Positions 1-6,800 of a DNA stretch of 33,048 nt are shown here, piece by piece. The stretch is from Pseudomonadota bacterium (GTDB lineage Bacteria; Myxococcota_A; UBA796; SXON01): contig SXON01000235.1 in the NCBI GenBank assembly GCA_005778355.1, forward strand, positions 1 to 33,048, given 5' to 3'. Both the position numbers and the translations under genes were made by a program. Under the pieces are notes generated by a model. The model saw only the letters and a list, made by a program, of their open reading frames with translations. It was not told the origin of the DNA and did not search any database. Within the stretch, counting starts at the first letter, position 1, and each line of letters starts with the position of its first letter.

Positions 1-1
1 G

Positions 2-1309
2 TTGGACGAGAACGGCGACAGCATCCACGAGGTCTGGTGGGCGCCCGTCAACGTCGACCAGTACGACTGGCACGACTACAACAAGAAGTTCAACATGCTC
101 TACCACCGCCGCGACGAGGGCGAGTGGTGCTGGGACGCCGTCGCCCTGTCGGACCGCGGCAACTGGATACGGTACGGCATCACAGGGGACACCTGGGATC
201 TCTACTGCCTCGACACGGCGCAGGTGGTAGCCGCCAACGGGACCTGGGCTACGTGCAATGCCGAGGCTCTCAACGACGACCCGGGAGACTTTAGCCTCGG
301 GGAAATCGGGCGCATCACCGACCTCGTGGCCCTCGGCGACGGCGTGGCCCTTGTGACCGCCGCCGGCCGCTGCGTTGACGACGACGGCGACACTCAGACC
401 TACAACAACAGCGACGAGATCTGCGCCGAGAATAGCGGTGAGGGCCTGTGGGTGGTGTACGACGACGGCCTCAGCGGCCTGCGCTACGAGGAGGTGACCT
501 ACGACGAGGTCGCGCCGAGCATGCCGTCGAGCCTCGGCGACAACACTTGCGGCAAAGTGGACTTCTTCGAGGGCGTCCCGGGGGCTTCCGCCCCAACGCG
601 TGGAATGGCCCGGCTCTCGCTGCACCCCGACACCGACACGGCCACCGGCGGCACCCACGTGCGGGCGTTCGTCTCCACCAAGACGTGTGGCGTCCGTGAA
701 GTGGAGTTCGAGCTGGGCAGCGAGTCGACGCCGAGTGGCTGGGTGGCCTGGCCAGCGAGCAACTGCCCGCTCCTCCCACAGTCGTTCCCGCTGGTCGGCT
801 ACGATGCCTCCAACATCACCCCCACCAACACGGCGGGTGCCATCGCGACTCCCGATGGTTCCTCGCTCCTGGTGTACGGCGGGAACTCCTACGGCGACAC
901 CACCTACGGCGGCGGCGTCTGCGCGATCGACCTCGCCGACGGCTCGGCCCTGACCGCGATTCCCGCGAACTCCATTCGCCAGGCCATCTCGGCGGTAGTG
1001 CCGCACCCCGACATCGAGGGCCTATACGCCGTGGCGGGCTACCGTGACGGCGAGAATAGCACCACCGGCGAGGCCGGGGTGTACCTGATCCAGCGGCGCG
1101 CGCTGCCGTGGAGCAGCGGCGGGCCGACTTACGCCTGGCGGCGCCTCTCCGGCGACGACCTCGACCACCCGCGCGGGCTCGATCTGGGCTGGGGGATCGG
1201 GCGGGCCTTGTGGGTGCCCCTCCAACCGGGGGAGTCCCCGCCCACCCACGATCACCTCTACCTCGCGACGGCCGGTGGCGGGCCGTGGGACCTGGACGTG
1301 TCGTGGTGA
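2..1309 (+). CDS. Secreted protein of unknown function, 5' end cut off by the window
   Basis: The frame is open from the window edge to a TGA at 1307-1309 (435 residues visible), so the true start lies upstream. I recognise no family. The protein is acidic, rich in D, G, T, W and Y, with several scattered cysteines. It has short recurring strand-like stretches such as LLVYGG, GLWVVYDDG and DHLYLATAGGG, which would suit a beta-propeller or other extracellular all-beta fold. This is an inference from composition only. Codon use and composition match the FG-GAP lipoprotein that follows. The stop codon overlaps that gene's GTG start region (1303-1309), so the two are probably translationally coupled and exported to the same surface compartment. 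The signal peptide would be in the missing part. Confidence 0.75.
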   Translation: MDENGDSIHEVWWAPVNVDQYDWHDYNKKFNMLYHRRDEGEWCWDAVALSDRGNWIRYGITGDTWDLYCLDTAQVVAANGTWATCNAEALNDDPGDFSLGEIGRITDLVALGDGVALVTAAGRCVDDDGDTQTYNNSDEICAENSGEGLWVVYDDGLSGLRYEEVTYDEVAPSMPSSLGDNTCGKVDFFEGVPGASAPTRGMARLSLHPDTDTATGGTHVRAFVSTKTCGVREVEFELGSESTPSGWVAWPASNCPLLPQSFPLVGYDASNITPTNTAGAIATPDGSSLLVYGGNSYGDTTYGGGVCAIDLADGSALTAIPANSIRQAISAVVPHPDIEGLYAVAGYRDGENSTTGEAGVYLIQRRALPWSSGGPTYAWRRLSGDDLDHPRGLDLGWGIGRALWVPLQPGESPPTHDHLYLATAGGGPWDLDVSW

Positions 1310-2898
1310 GCCTGCTCCTGCTTGGCTGCCTCGGGCCAGCCACGCCGCCCTCGGGCGAAGCAGACTCTGCCGCCCGCGACCGCGCCTCCGCCTATGTCGT
1401 ACTTCCACCCGGCAGCCTTCCCTCGGACACGAGCGCCGACACGGGCGACACCGGCCCGGTGATCGAAGTCGATGTCGACGACGACGGCTTCGTCGACGAG
1501 GCATCGGGGGGCGACGACTGCGACGACAACAACGCGGGGGCCTACCCGGGCGCCCCCGAGATGTGCGACGACGCCGACCAGGACTGCGACGGCGACGGCT
1601 GGCTGGGCGCGGACTGCGGCGCCACGCAGGCGATCGCGGGGATGGGCGTGCTGCTCGCCGGCTCGCCGCTCGGCGCCGCGAGTATCGTGCGCGATGTGAC
1701 CGGCGACGGCGTGGACGACGTGATGGATGGCTCCTACTGGGAACGCGAGCCCTTCGGCCTCATGTACTGGACAGCCACCGAGATCCCCGACGACCCCGGC
1801 TACTTTCCCGACGACAACAACGTGGCCGCATTCTACGAGTACAGCGACCTCATCGACCACCGGCTCGACTACGGCGACGTGGACGGCGACGGCTACAACG
1901 ACGTGGGGCACGTGCCGGGGGGGGTGTACGGGTACAGCACCCTTTTGTTCCGGGGCCCCATCCCGACCGACGGCACGTGGGTGTCGTCCGGCGACTCGGA
2001 CTACTCCTGGGACGCCTCGCCAAGCATGGAGTGGTCGGACTGCTGGAGCACCGCCGCAATCACCGGCGATTGGAACGGCGACGGTCTGGGCGATCTCGCG
2101 CTGACACCGTGGGACGACCTTCCACCCGAGGAGGACGGCGGGCTCGTCGTGTACTGGGGGGGGACGTTCGGCGAGGAACGCCTGACACTCGGCGGCGACC
2201 ATGTCTGGCAGCTACACACGCTCGGGGACGTTACCGGCGACGGCACGGACGACATGGCGGTCGATGATCTCGCTGGCGGGGAGCAGTGCGGCGAAAGCAC
2301 CGTCACCTGCGTGGCCTGGATCGACGGCGAGGACCTCTCGGCAGCCACCGACCTTGAGCGCCCCATCGACGTGGCCTTCGCGACTGTCATTGATGCGGAG
2401 CACTATTCAAGCGCCTGGGCGGGAGTCCGAGACTGGGATGCGGACGGTCTCGTTGACCCGGAGGCGGTCGTCTGGCCGCGGGGGGAGGACACCGACACCG
2501 ACGGCGAACGGTTGCTCTTCAGCGCGACCAAGCTCCCCGCCATGAGCGTCGACGACGGGATCGGTGGCTTCGACCTGCCTGGCACCGTGCTGGACCGAGG
2601 ACTCAATAGCGGCGCCCACACCTGCGCCTTCGGCGGCGGCGAACAAGTCCTCTACCAGAGCGGCAAGACCTACGCCCTCTTCGAGGCCCCAACCTCGCTC
2701 CCCCCGCGCCATTCCCCTCTCCCCGACCGGACACTCGTCTTCGAGCGCGCCTACGGCGCCGACTGCGGCGACGTCACCGGCGACGGCGCGCAGGACCTCG
2801 TGTTCGGCGCCCGCGAGGACTGGATGGACGACCGCGCCCACATCCGCGTCATCCCCGGGTGGTCAATCCCCTGGGACGACGCCACCTACTGGCCCTGA
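1303..2898 (+). CDS. FG-GAP/MopE-type calcium-binding repeat lipoprotein
   Basis: The open frame extends upstream to 1108, but that part has no secretion signal. A GTG at 1303 or 1306 gives a short hydrophobic leader ending in the lipobox LLGC (Cys about residue 9), so I start there; the start overlaps the previous gene's stop. About residues 50-105 form one MopE-type metal-binding unit (DVDDDGFVD, then GGDDCDDNN, then CDDADQDCDGDG). The rest carries at least six FG-GAP/VCBS-like calcium loops of the D-x-(T/D/N)-G-D-G-x-x-D type: DVTGDGVDD, DVDGDGYND, DWNGDGLGD, DVTGDGTDD, DWDADGLVD, DVTGDGAQD. By family, these fold as an integrin-alpha-like beta-propeller outside the cell and often mediate adhesion or substrate binding. 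Specific ligand unknown. It is probably anchored in the outer membrane by its lipid. Confidence 0.85.
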   Translation: MVSLLLLGCLGPATPPSGEADSAARDRASAYVVLPPGSLPSDTSADTGDTGPVIEVDVDDDGFVDEASGGDDCDDNNAGAYPGAPEMCDDADQDCDGDGWLGADCGATQAIAGMGVLLAGSPLGAASIVRDVTGDGVDDVMDGSYWEREPFGLMYWTATEIPDDPGYFPDDNNVAAFYEYSDLIDHRLDYGDVDGDGYNDVGHVPGGVYGYSTLLFRGPIPTDGTWVSSGDSDYSWDASPSMEWSDCWSTAAITGDWNGDGLGDLALTPWDDLPPEEDGGLVVYWGGTFGEERLTLGGDHVWQLHTLGDVTGDGTDDMAVDDLAGGEQCGESTVTCVAWIDGEDLSAATDLERPIDVAFATVIDAEHYSSAWAGVRDWDADGLVDPEAVVWPRGEDTDTDGERLLFSATKLPAMSVDDGIGGFDLPGTVLDRGLNSGAHTCAFGGGEQVLYQSGKTYALFEAPTSLPPRHSPLPDRTLVFERAYGADCGDVTGDGAQDLVFGAREDWMDDRAHIRVIPGWSIPWDDATYWP

Positions 2899-2912
2899 AC
2901 CACCCCTTCGCT

Positions 2913-2916
2913 GGAG
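2913..2916 (+). promoter_or_regulatory. Ribosome binding site GGAG for the micro-lipoprotein
   Basis: GGAG lies 6 bases before the ATG at 2923, 14 bases after the stop of the preceding lipoprotein gene. It supports translation of the very short downstream frame. Confidence 0.5.
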
Positions 2917-2922
2917 TCCCCC

Positions 2923-3045
2923 ATGCTCGCCCTCCTCCTCGCCCTGCTCGCCTGCCCCGTCACCGTCCCCGGCGACACCGCCACGGCGCTGCCCCAGTCC
3001 ACCCTCACCGACACCGCCTCGGCCCTCCCCACCACAGATCCCTAG
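2923..3045 (+). CDS. 40-residue micro-lipoprotein
   Basis: ATG at 2923 and TAG at 3043-3045 encode 40 residues, with a GGAG site correctly placed upstream. The protein begins with a leucine/alanine-rich leader ending in LLAC (Cys 11), a clean lipobox. About 29 residues follow, rich in T, P, A and D with spaced GDT and TDT motifs, like the low-complexity linkers of the larger secreted proteins here. No folded domain is visible. It is probably a small lipid-anchored surface peptide co-transcribed with the FG-GAP lipoprotein 24 bases upstream. It could instead be the decayed remnant of a longer MopE-type lipoprotein whose C-terminal part is lost. The good SD and lipobox argue that it is expressed. 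Confidence 0.55.
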   Translation: MLALLLALLACPVTVPGDTATALPQSTLTDTASALPTTDP

Positions 3046-3097
3046 CCAACGGTCATTCCCCAAGCCGGTGCCCGCCACGGCCCGCGCAGCCGACGCT

Positions 3098-3559
3098 TCA
3101 GACCCTCACCACCGACGCCGACACCTCGCGAGTGGCGAGCAAGGCATCGATGTCGCCTGGATCACTGGTCAAGACGCGATCCCCCGCGCGCACCAGCAGC
3201 GAGAGGTGGCCGCCGACCACGTCGGCCGTTCTCGATCGTGCCAGGAGCGCGCCCGTGCGCCGGGCATCGTCGGGGTCGAGCGCGTGGACCTCGACGCCCG
3301 CGAGCACTCGGGCCAGCCGTGCTTGCGCGCCGCCACCGCGCCACACTTGCGCGACGACCCCGGCGCTGGTCAAGACCGGGAGGCCCTCCTGCCAAGCGAC
3401 CCGCAGGAGCGCCGCCACGGCGCGGTCGCCCCGGTCAACCCCGACGAGCGCCCCGGCATCGAGGACAACCCGGCTCAGCTTCGCCCCCGCACAACGCCCA
3501 GCGCGGCGGCCGCCCGGTCGAGCTCCGTCTCGTGGAAGGGCGACGACTCGGCTTCCCAC
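3098..3559 (-). CDS. PIN-domain toxin, VapC-like
   Basis: The product is a PIN-domain protein, a family of Mg2+-dependent endoribonucleases that act as VapC toxins. After an N-terminal stretch comes VVLDAGALVGVDRGD (first catalytic Asp). The usual Glu segment reads VVAQVWRGG, with Gln in the Glu place as in some VapC relatives. ADVVGGHLSLL and VLTSDPGDI near the C-terminus supply further acidic residues. The start is uncertain. The GTG at 3559 gives 153 residues, but the first ~27 overlap the antitoxin gene and look like translated antitoxin DNA. The only start-like codon just before the PIN domain is a CTG at 3478, overlapping the antitoxin stop. It lies directly after its antitoxin and should be co-transcribed and translationally coupled. 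Family assignment is fairly sure, activity is not. Confidence 0.75.
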   Translation of the reverse strand: MGSRVVALPRDGARPGGRRAGRCAGAKLSRVVLDAGALVGVDRGDRAVAALLRVAWQEGLPVLTSAGVVAQVWRGGGAQARLARVLAGVEVHALDPDDARRTGALLARSRTADVVGGHLSLLVRAGDRVLTSDPGDIDALLATREVSASVVRV

Positions 3560-3714
3560 GCGTCGAGCGCACGGCCGAGCAGGTCGTGCCGCAGCCGCTC
3601 GGACGCCGCCTGCGCGATCCAGGCCGACACGCTCATGCCGGCCCGCGTAGCGGCGTCGCGAACGGCGGCGCCAAGCTCCGCCTCGAGAGTGACGGAGAGG
3701 CGGTCAACGTTCAT
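3475..3714 (-). CDS. Ribbon-helix-helix-type antitoxin, VapB-like
   Basis: 79 residues from the ATG at 3714. I prefer this ATG over an upstream TTG at 3750 because the protein then begins MNVDRLSVTLEAELGAAV, a basic/beta-strand opening followed by an amphipathic helix. That is the order of a ribbon-helix-helix (CopG/Arc/MetJ-like) DNA-binding domain. The region AATRAGMSVSAWIAQAA (about residues 20-36) would be helices A and B. The C-terminal half (LDAWEAES, then HETELDRAAAAL) is acidic and would wrap the PIN toxin. It precedes and overlaps the toxin gene. Tandem palindromes upstream (3715-3745) overlap its own promoter, so autorepression by the antitoxin or toxin-antitoxin complex is expected. 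It appears to be translated from a leaderless mRNA. Confidence 0.8.
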   Translation of the reverse strand: MNVDRLSVTLEAELGAAVRDAATRAGMSVSAWIAQAASERLRHDLLGRALDAWEAESSPFHETELDRAAAALGVVRGRS

Positions 3715-3745
3715 GCATACAATGGTATGGCATACCCAAGTATGC
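3715..3745 (-). promoter_or_regulatory. Tandem palindromic operator of the toxin-antitoxin operon
   Basis: Two 16-bp inverted repeats share one base: GCATAC-N4-GTATGG (3715-3730, one mismatch) and GCATAC-N4-GTATGC (3730-3745, perfect). Their centres are 15 bp apart. The inner half-sites form a second palindrome, GGTATG-G-CATACC (3724-3736). The array covers the -10, the spacer and the edge of the -35, an arrangement suited to cooperative binding by ribbon-helix-helix dimers and repression. Confidence 0.65.
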
Positions 3746-3750
3746 GTCAA
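3722..3750 (-). promoter_or_regulatory. Sigma-70-like promoter of the toxin-antitoxin operon
   Basis: On the minus strand, TTGACG (3750-3745) is a 5/6 match to the -35 consensus. A 17-base spacer separates it from TACCAT (3727-3722), a 4/6 match to -10. Seven bases separate the -10 from the antitoxin ATG (3714), so transcription should begin at or next to the start codon. Confidence 0.7.
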
Positions 3751-3756
3751 GAGCGC

Positions 3757-4539
3757 TCACCCGAAGGCAAACCCGCTCACCGACAGCCCCTTCACCGTCC
3801 CCGACCAGGCCAGTCGCGCGGGATCGGCCCCGGCGGCGCCGGCCACGACGTGCAGCGGCAAGAGGTGCTCCTCGCGGGGATGCACCGCCCGCGCGGCCGG
3901 GGCCTCGGTCCAGCGAGCCAGTCGCGACTCGCGGTCGCTCCCGAGCACGCTCGCCTGGAGCCAGGCATCGAAGCTACGACTGTCGTTGACACCGCTGCCG
4001 TCGAAGAACTTGCGCAGGTTGTGGTAGGTCATGCCGCTGCCGACGATGAGGACCCCCTCCTCGCGGAGCGGCGCCAGGGCCCGGCCGAGGGCGAGGTGCT
4101 TCGCCGCGTCGAGGCCCTGCACCAGCGACAACTGCACGCAGGGAACCTGTGCCGTTGGGAAGGCGAGCTTGAGCGGCACGAAGGTGCCGTGGTCGAAACC
4201 CCGGGTGGCATCCTCCGCCGACGCGATCCCGGCCCCGGCAAGCAGCTCGCGCACGCGACGCGCCAGCTCGGGGCTACCCGGCGCCGGCCACTGGATGCGA
4301 TAAGACTCGGCGGGGAAGCCGTAGTAGTCGTAGAGCATCCCCGGCGCCGCGGAGGACGACACCGTGGCCACCGGGGCCTCCCAATGCGCAGTGACGCAGA
4401 GGATGGCCCGCGGTTGCAGTCCTGTCGCGACACCCCGCAGGTAGCTCGCCATGGCCTCGTGCTCGGCGCGCGGCATGCCGATGTTGACCCAGGGCCAAGG
4501 ACCGCCGCCGTGGGGGAGGAAGTGGGCAGGGAGCTTCAT
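3757..4539 (-). CDS. LigB-family extradiol dioxygenase, 4,5-DOPA dioxygenase (YgiD/DODA)-like
   Basis: 260 residues from the ATG at 4539. I prefer this to a TTG at 4590 because the family begins directly with a strand and HGGGP (LPHGGGPWP, residues 7-15), and a TAGCTT -10 sits 7 bases upstream. Further family landmarks are CVTAHWE (second metal His), YDYYGFP followed by YRIQWPAPGSPELA, the FDHGTFVPLK active-site segment, QLSLVQGLD, and GVLIVGSGMTYHNLR near the C-terminal third. The family is class III extradiol, metal-dependent ring cleavage (or, for many bacterial members, unknown phenolic substrates). It stands alone, 57 bases after the zinc-transport operon on the same strand but with its own apparent promoter. 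Physiological substrate not predictable. Confidence 0.88.
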   Translation of the reverse strand: MKLPAHFLPHGGGPWPWVNIGMPRAEHEAMASYLRGVATGLQPRAILCVTAHWEAPVATVSSSAAPGMLYDYYGFPAESYRIQWPAPGSPELARRVRELLAGAGIASAEDATRGFDHGTFVPLKLAFPTAQVPCVQLSLVQGLDAAKHLALGRALAPLREEGVLIVGSGMTYHNLRKFFDGSGVNDSRSFDAWLQASVLGSDRESRLARWTEAPAARAVHPREEHLLPLHVVAGAAGADPARLAWSGTVKGLSVSGFAFG

Positions 4540-4546
4540 GCCGCAG

Positions 4547-4552
4547 AAGCTA
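4547..4552 (-). promoter_or_regulatory. -10 element for the DODA-like gene
   Basis: TAGCTT on the minus strand lies 7 bases before the ATG at 4539, with no Shine-Dalgarno between. This fits a leaderless transcript. I see no convincing -35. Confidence 0.4.
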
Positions 4553-4596
4553 CGCGCGGCACGGGACGAAGGCACGTTGCGGTGGTGCAACGGAGC

Positions 4597-5832
4597 TTAG
4601 AGCGGAGCGACCTCACCGGGAGGCATCGCCGCCAAGCTGCCCGCCCAGAGCGCCCAGAGGCCGCCGGTGTCGGGGCCCGCCAGCGGATCGTAGGCGGGCG
4701 CGGCGGTGCCCGCGAGCGCGCGAAGCCGAGTGTCGGCCTCCACCCGCACGAAGGGGGTGTCCGAGGCGCACAGCGCCGCCAGCGCCTTCAGACCGGCGAG
4801 CTCCCCTCCCCGCGCGCCTTCCACCGCAGCTGCGAGCCGGGAGAAATCGTCAGGCGCGTCGATTGGCGTCACGACCGAGCCCACCCCGTCATTGTGCTCG
4901 GGGTCGTCCCCCTCCTCGTGGTGATCGGCGTGATCGTGATCGTCGCTCGGCGGGATCGCCGCGCTCCCCCCGAGCACCACCGCCACCGCGAGGCCACCGG
5001 CACCGACGCCAGCGAGGGCTCGTCCCCCGTGCGTCCGCACCGCATACACGGCCAACGCCAGCACCAGGGCCGCCCCGAAGAAGGCCACGATCACCGGCCC
5101 CGGCGGGTGCTCGTAGCTCACCGACACGCCCGCCACCGACACCGCGAGGCCGAGCCCCCATGCCGTGAGCAGTCGCGACAGCACGGAGCTGAAGAACAGC
5201 CGCGCGATCACCGCCGGGATCACGAGGTAGCTGAACACCAGCAAGACGCCGCTGGCGGACACGATGGCCGCCAGGGCCAGCCCGAAGCTCAGGTAGAAAA
5301 ACACGTCCCAGGCGGCAATGTTCACCCCTTCGGCGCGGGCCTCCTCGGGCGCGAAGGTGACACGGAGCGTGTGTCGCGACACGAGCGCGTGGACCAGGCC
5401 GACGACCGCGCACACCCCCGCGAGCACGACCACCTCACCCGGCTGGATCCACACCAGGTTGCCCACGAGCAGGTGCTCGATCTTCTCGCCACCATGCGGA
5501 TCGTCGGCGAAGTGCACCAGCAGGATGCCGAGGGCCGCGCTCACCGCGTAGGCGATGCCGATGATCGCCTCCTGGGGCACGCGCGCCTCGAAGACGCGGG
5601 CGGCGGAGAAGGCGATGGCACCCACGAAGGTGAAACAGAGCGCGATGCCGAAGGCCACGTGACCCTCGGGCTCGTGACCCAGATACACCGCCCAGGTGGT
5701 GCCGAGCGCCGCCACCTGCGCGAGCGCGAGGTCGACGAAGATGACTCCCCGCTCGAGCACGTGGAGGCCAAACCAACCGAGCGTGAGCACGATCACCGCG
5801 CAGGCGAGGATCGGCAGGAACATCCAGTCCAT
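4597..5832 (-). CDS. znuB: ABC-3 family metal permease, ZnuB-like, with His-rich C-terminal extension
   Basis: Membrane subunit of a zinc/manganese-type ABC importer (ABC-3 family). The ATG at 5832 overlaps the TAA of the binding-protein gene (TAATG). A longer open frame upstream is only the out-of-frame shadow of that gene. Residues 1-270 hold about eight hydrophobic segments with family landmarks FVDLALAQVAALG (about 32-44), QEAIIGIAYAVSAALGILL (about 87-105) and LVFSYLVIPAVIARL (about 198-212). Typical family members end near there. This one continues with a further hydrophobic segment (278-292), a DHDHADHHEEGDDPEH tail (298-313) and about 95 soluble residues of unknown function. The His/Asp cluster is a plausible zinc buffer or sensor and favours Zn over Mn. 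No ATPase (ZnuC) gene is present in this operon or window. Confidence 0.88.
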   Translation of the reverse strand: MDWMFLPILACAVIVLTLGWFGLHVLERGVIFVDLALAQVAALGTTWAVYLGHEPEGHVAFGIALCFTFVGAIAFSAARVFEARVPQEAIIGIAYAVSAALGILLVHFADDPHGGEKIEHLLVGNLVWIQPGEVVVLAGVCAVVGLVHALVSRHTLRVTFAPEEARAEGVNIAAWDVFFYLSFGLALAAIVSASGVLLVFSYLVIPAVIARLFFSSVLSRLLTAWGLGLAVSVAGVSVSYEHPPGPVIVAFFGAALVLALAVYAVRTHGGRALAGVGAGGLAVAVVLGGSAAIPPSDDHDHADHHEEGDDPEHNDGVGSVVTPIDAPDDFSRLAAAVEGARGGELAGLKALAALCASDTPFVRVEADTRLRALAGTAAPAYDPLAGPDTGGLWALWAGSLAAMPPGEVAPL

Positions 5833-6800
5833 TAGAGGAAGCCCTTGATGAGCGCGTCGACGAAGCTCAGGTAGTCCTTCGCCTCGGCCGTGCCGCCCAC
5901 GTCGCCCGGCGTCACCGCCACCCGCCCGGCGACGGACTGCGCCAGGAGCGTGGGCACCTTCACGTCGTAGTAGCTCGTCACCTCCACGATCTTCGCGCCC
6001 TCGCGCTTCATCACCGCCACCAGCTCGTCGCGATGGGCGGCGGTGGGCGGGATGCCGGGCCGGTCTTCCACGTAGCCCACGACCTTGAGCCCGAAGCGGT
6101 TCACGAAGTAGGCCCAGGCCGAGTGGTAGAGCACCACCGGCTTGCCCCGGAGCGGGGCGGCAGTGGCCTTCCAGCCGCCGAGACGGGCGGAGAGACCCTT
6201 GCTGGCAAGGAAACTCTCGAGCTTGCCCGCCTGGTCGAGCTTCATGAGCGTGTCGCCGCCCATGTAGGCCACGAGATCCGTGCCGTAGAGCCGCTCCTGC
6301 ACGAGCTTGCGGAAAGCCTTGACGTTCGCGGTGTAGGTGGCCGCGTTCGCCGCGTCGATCCGACCGAGCCCCAGGGCGATGTTGTCGGCGGCGATGATGG
6401 CGTTGAGCGGGTCTTTCCACACGTGGGGGTTGCCTTCGGGATGCAGGTCGCCCTTGGCCCGGCTCAGGTCGGTGGGCACTTCAAGTCGCGACACGCCCGT
6501 CGTCGCCAGGACGTAGCCGGTCTGTCCCGGGCGAATCTTGGGGTTGCCGGCGCTGTCGAGCAGGCGCTCCGACCAGATCTCGAGGTTGAGCCCGTTCTCC
6601 ACGTAGAGGTCGGCCGTGGCCACCTTGGCCATCAGGGCCGGGGTGGGCGAGAGCACGTGGGGATCGTCGGTGCCACGCGCCAGGGTGGTGACGGTGGCGC
6701 TCGGCGCCACCCGGTGCGCAAGGTCGCCCAGGTAGGGGAGCGTGCACACCACCTGCAGTGCGAGAGCTTGATGAACGAAGGCAAGGAAGAAAGAGATCAT
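5832..6800 (-). CDS. znuA: Zn/Mn-type ABC importer solute-binding protein, ZnuA-like
   Basis: 322 residues from the ATG at 6800, which overlaps the preceding porin gene's TGA (ATGA). An N-terminal hydrophobic leader ends near LALQ-VVCTLPYLGDLA, so the protein is periplasmic. It fits the cluster A-I (ZnuA/TroA) family: TDDPHVLSP (first His ligand), a long helical backbone, GNPHVWKDPLNA (second His ligand, the hallmark NPHxW), and LYHSAWAYFVNRFGL (third His ligand). A late VEVTSYYDVK and TPGDVGG lie near the fourth ligand position. There is no His-rich loop of the kind common in enterobacterial ZnuA. It delivers metal to the ZnuB-like permease encoded immediately downstream. Zn versus Mn is inferred from context only. 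Confidence 0.9.
   Translation of the reverse strand: MISFFLAFVHQALALQVVCTLPYLGDLAHRVAPSATVTTLARGTDDPHVLSPTPALMAKVATADLYVENGLNLEIWSERLLDSAGNPKIRPGQTGYVLATTGVSRLEVPTDLSRAKGDLHPEGNPHVWKDPLNAIIAADNIALGLGRIDAANAATYTANVKAFRKLVQERLYGTDLVAYMGGDTLMKLDQAGKLESFLASKGLSARLGGWKATAAPLRGKPVVLYHSAWAYFVNRFGLKVVGYVEDRPGIPPTAAHRDELVAVMKREGAKIVEVTSYYDVKVPTLLAQSVAGRVAVTPGDVGGTAEAKDYLSFVDALIKGFL

Noticed and set aside
1258..2202. 314-codon minus-strand open frame opposite the FG-GAP lipoprotein
   Set aside because: V/A/H-rich antisense of the D-rich repeats; no start region or domain.
3238..5835. 865-codon open frame on the + strand
   Set aside because: It runs opposite to the toxin-antitoxin, dioxygenase and ZnuB-like genes. 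The protein is an R/H/G-rich antisense translation with no domain, caused by high GC at third positions.
5833..6420. Upstream in-frame extension of the ZnuB-like gene giving 607 residues
   Set aside because: It overlaps the ZnuA-like coding region in another frame and shows no signal or domain. The TAATG overlap at 5830-5834 gives the real start.
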